Assembly: GCA_949283905.1 (NCBI GenBank)
Contig: CASDUB010000194.1
Location: 1-18,190 of the forward strand
Length of the DNA: 18,190 bases
From: an uncultured Lachnospiraceae bacterium
GTDB lineage: Bacteria > Bacillota > Clostridia > Lachnospirales > Lachnospiraceae
Reading direction: 5' to 3'
This document shows positions 15,080-18,190 of this stretch, one piece after another. The notes beneath the pieces are model-generated. The model ran no database searches, was not told the origin of the DNA, and was given only the letters and a program-made list of their open reading frames with translations. The position numbers were made by a program, and so were the translations under genes. Within the stretch, counting starts at the first letter, position 1. Each line of letters opens with the position of its first letter.

Positions 15080-15385
15080 ATGTACGCAATTATCGCAACA
15101 GGTGGAAAACAGTATAAAGTTTCAGAAGGCGATGTTATCAGAGTTGAGAAACTCGAGGCAGCAGCAGGCGAAACAGTTACATTTCCGGTACTTGCAGTAA
15201 GAAACGATGCAGCTTTAGTTACAGGCGAAGATGCAGCGAAAGCTACAGTTTCAGCTACAGTTGTTGAGACAGCTAAAGCTAAAAAAGTTATCGTTTACAA
15301 GTATAAGAGAAAAACCGGATACCACAAGAAAAACGGTCACAGACAGCAGTACACTGAAGTTAAGATTGAATCAATTCAGGCTTAA
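15080..15385 (+). CDS. rplU: 50S ribosomal protein L21
   Basis: L21 binds 23S rRNA in the large subunit. The 101-residue product shows the complete L21 pattern: MYAIIATGGKQYKVSEGDVIRVEKL at the N-terminus, the central beta-barrel VTFPVLAV, and the basic C-terminal tail KKVIVYKYKRKTGYHKKNGHRQQYTEVKI. AGAGGAGG lies 6-7 bases before the ATG. It is the first gene of the rplU-prp-rpmA operon, with the Prp gene 6 bases downstream, and is preceded by an L21 leader and its own promoter. The codon choice is more biased toward highly expressed codons than in the flanking genes (for example many GCA/GCT and GTT), as expected. Confidence 0.98.
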   Translation: MYAIIATGGKQYKVSEGDVIRVEKLEAAAGETVTFPVLAVRNDAALVTGEDAAKATVSATVVETAKAKKVIVYKYKRKTGYHKKNGHRQQYTEVKIESIQA

Positions 15386-15391
15386 GCTAAG

Positions 15392-15724
15392 ATGACAGAA
15401 GTTACTTTTTATCAATTGGAATCAGGAGAATATTCGGGCTTCAGAATCGAGGGGCATGCGGATTATGCCGACGAAGGCGAAGATATCGTATGCGCGGCTA
15501 TTTCAGCGCTGGCGATCAATACTATCAATTCCATAAACGAATTGACAGACGATCAGATAGACGTTGATATAGATGAAGAGGAGGCATATATAGATGCTTC
15601 GTTCTTGGAAAAACCCGGTAAAGAAGCGCAGTTACTTCTGAAATCTTTGCTTCTCGGTCTTACAAACATAGAAGCCGATGAAGCCACAAATGAATTTATT
15701 GATGTGATTATTGAGGAGGTGTAG
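15392..15724 (+). CDS. prp: Ribosomal-processing cysteine protease Prp (YsxB)
   Basis: Prp is the essential Firmicute cysteine protease that removes the N-terminal extension of ribosomal protein L27 before assembly. The 110-residue product carries the catalytic dyad H22 (EGHADYADEG) and C34 (DIVCAAISALAINT), at exactly the positions reported for the Staphylococcus aureus enzyme. The acidic C-terminal half (NFIDVIIEEV-like end) is typical of the family. It lies between rplU and rpmA, 3 bases before rpmA, whose ribosome binding site AGGAGGTG lies inside the end of prp. The neighbouring L27 has the matching cleavage motif, so enzyme and substrate are translated from the same message. Confidence 0.95.
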   Translation: MTEVTFYQLESGEYSGFRIEGHADYADEGEDIVCAAISALAINTINSINELTDDQIDVDIDEEEAYIDASFLEKPGKEAQLLLKSLLLGLTNIEADEATNEFIDVIIEEV

Positions 15725-15727
15725 GAC

Positions 15728-16012
15728 ATGATCAGAATGAACCTTCAGTTCTTCGCTCATAAAAAAGGTGTTGGTTCTACAAAGAACGGCCGTGACTCAG
15801 AGTCTAAGAGATTAGGTGCTAAAAGAGCAGACGGACAGTTTGTAAAAGCAGGAAACATCCTTTACAGACAGCGTGGAACAAGAATCCACCCAGGTGTTAA
15901 CGTTGGGCTCGGAAGAGACGATACATTATTTGCAACAGCAGATGGTGTTGTTCGTTTCATGAGAAAAGGAAGAGACAAAAAGATCGTTTGTGTTATTCCT
16001 GTAGAAGAATAA
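15728..16012 (+). CDS. rpmA: 50S ribosomal protein L27 with cleavable N-terminal extension
   Basis: L27 reaches the peptidyl-transferase centre with its N-terminal tail. The 94-residue product begins [20 protein letters not shown], so nine residues precede the mature terminus AHKKG. MNLQFF-A is the Prp cleavage signature, with cleavage expected after F9. The remainder ([34 protein letters not shown]) is canonical. I keep the ATG at 15728 rather than the internal ATG at 15737 because AGGAGGTG is spaced 5 bases from 15728. It is the last gene of the operon, with a strong terminator 9 bases after the stop. Confidence 0.98.
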   Translation: MIRMNLQFFAHKKGVGSTKNGRDSESKRLGAKRADGQFVKAGNILYRQRGTRIHPGVNVGLGRDDTLFATADGVVRFMRKGRDKKIVCVIPVEE

Positions 16013-16020
16013 GATACAAG

Positions 16021-16062
16021 AGGGGCTGTTGCATAAATTGTAATAGCCCTTTATTTATATTT

Positions 16063-16064
<2 letters not shown>
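16021..16064 (+). terminator. Intrinsic terminator of the rplU-prp-rpmA operon
   Basis: GGGCTGTTGCA (16023-16033) pairs with TGTAATAGCCC (16039-16049) over 11 bp with two G-U pairs and a 5-base loop. It is followed by a T-rich tract (TTTATTTATATTTT). Confidence 0.85.
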
Positions 16065-17441
<1,377 letters not shown>

Positions 17442-17452
17442 AAGGGGTATAT

Positions 17453-17773
17453 ATGATAAATATAACAAGTAAGCAGCGCGCGTATTTAAAAGGGCTTGCA
17501 ATGAATATCGATCCTGTTGTGCAGATAGGTAAATCAAGTCTGACTACAGAGATCATTGAAGCCATATACGAAGCTTTTAATACAAGAGAACTTATTAAGA
17601 TCAACGTTCTTCAGAACTGCGACGACGACATACGGGAGATGGCGCGTATCATAGGCGAAAGAACAAATTCAATAGTAGTTCAGACTATCGGAAGAAAGAT
17701 TGTGCTTTACAAAGAGGGAAAAGACGACAAAAAGAAAATAGAACTTCCGAAAGCAAAAAAGAAAGCAGAGTAA
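17453..17773 (+). CDS. yhbY: YhbY/CRM-domain RNA-binding protein
   Basis: This single CRS1-YhbY (CRM) domain protein of 106 residues is related to factors associated with pre-50S ribosomal particles. The signature TSKQRAYLKGLAMNIDPVVQIGKSSLT at residues 5-31 contains the GxxG-type loop (IGKSS) that contacts RNA. The C-terminal part (GRKIVLYKEGKDDKKK) ends in a lysine-rich tail. It lies 11 bases after obgE and 24 bases before yqeK. In many Firmicutes nadD stands between yhbY and yqeK; it is absent here. Confidence 0.93.
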   Translation: MINITSKQRAYLKGLAMNIDPVVQIGKSSLTTEIIEAIYEAFNTRELIKINVLQNCDDDIREMARIIGERTNSIVVQTIGRKIVLYKEGKDDKKKIELPKAKKKAE

Positions 17774-17797
17774 CTTTTTTAATTTTGGAGAAAGAAA

Positions 17798-18190
17798 ATG
17801 GAATTAAAAGACTGGTTTGAACTGGAAGAAAAAATAAAGGCCGTTCAGGATCAGGAGAGGTTTCATCATACTGTCGGCGTGATGAATACTGCCTGCGCTC
17901 TGGCAATGAACTATGGTATGGACGTACAGCGCGCGCGTATGGCGGGGCTTCTTCATGACTGCGCTAAAAGCATAGTTCCAAACAGCGAAAAGGCCGCGCT
18001 TTGCGACAAATACGGCGTAAAATATACGAAATTTGAAGCGGAGAATCCTCATCTGCTTCACGGAAAACTGGGGGCGTATCTTGCAAAAAATCAGTATGGA
18101 GTTGACGATGATGAAATATGCAGCGCCATCAGTTTCCATACGACAGGAAAACCTGCTATGACAAGACTTGAACAGATCATTTTTATTGCC
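17798..18190 (+). CDS. yqeK: YqeK-family HD-domain hydrolase (3' truncated by window edge)
   Basis: The frame is open from the ATG at 17798 to the last base (131 codons), so the C-terminus is outside the window. It is an HD-domain phosphohydrolase of the YqeK group, which hydrolyses diadenosine tetraphosphate symmetrically. Visible metal ligands are H24 (RFHHTVGV), the H53-D54 pair (GLLHDCAKS), H88 (LLHGKLGA) and H114 (SFHTTGKP). These are the family signatures in the expected order. GGAG lies 7 bases before the ATG. The family is about 190-200 residues, so roughly one third is missing. rsfS commonly follows. Confidence 0.92.
   Translation, partial: MELKDWFELEEKIKAVQDQERFHHTVGVMNTACALAMNYGMDVQRARMAGLLHDCAKSIVPNSEKAALCDKYGVKYTKFEAENPHLLHGKLGAYLAKNQYGVDDDEICSAISFHTTGKPAMTRLEQIIFIA

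Noticed and set aside
14997..15200. 67-codon frame starting in the L21 leader
   Set aside because: It runs through the leader RNA and out of frame into rplU, and the ATG lacks a ribosome binding site. The leader RNA explains the sequence better.

Overview
The window looks like a chromosomal stretch from a low-to-mid-GC, anaerobic Firmicute of the class Clostridia (Lachnospiraceae or Family XIII-like; genus not determinable by eye). The signs are strong AGGAGG-type ribosome binding sites, the Prp protease between L21 and an N-terminally extended L27, the TIGR03960/TIGR03936 radical-SAM pair, a cysteine-rich Mrp ATPase, a C_GCAxxG_C_C protein and a terminal urease maturation block. Almost everything is co-oriented on the plus strand. 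I see no insertion sequence, prophage, CRISPR array, tRNA or rRNA.

Layout. (1) 1-1510: the 3' end of a urease operon (probable ureF tail, ureG, ureD), closed by a strong, probably bidirectional terminator shared with a convergent DUF1292 gene (1613-1927, minus). (2) 2005-2888: a monocistronic SpoU/TrmH-family rRNA methyltransferase with its own promoter. (3) 2878-4503: the Mg2+ channel gene mgtE behind a long structured leader. The leader carries a 26-codon upstream ORF and alternative helices that bury the mgtE Shine-Dalgarno and start codon. (4) 4563-9794: a tightly packed operon of mrp (Fe-S carrier ATPase), a branched-chain aminotransferase, an Orn/Lys/Arg-decarboxylase-fold PLP enzyme and argS. 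(5) 10016-14962: a CPBP membrane protease, two partner radical-SAM-family proteins, a short RNase E/G and a C_GCAxxG_C_C protein. (6) 14959-16064: the autoregulated-type L21 leader and rplU-prp-rpmA, ended by a terminator. (7) 16146-18190: obgE, yhbY and the beginning of yqeK, cut by the window edge.

Functionally, regions 5-7 are a classic Clostridia ribosome-biogenesis neighbourhood: RNase E/G, L21, L27 and its dedicated protease, the Obg GTPase, a YhbY pre-50S factor and the YqeK nucleotide hydrolase. The radical-SAM pair next to it has no established function and is most simply suspected of acting on RNA or ribosomes. Region 4 combines Fe-S delivery, amino-acid metabolism and tRNA charging. 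Region 1 inserts nickel into urease, whose structural genes should lie just upstream.

Most of the window is conventional. The observations most worth pursuing are the mgtE leader, which is not an M-box by sequence, the structured 221-bp gap before the CPBP gene, an RNase E/G that stops just before the Zn-link motif, and the interleaved inverted repeats ahead of obgE.
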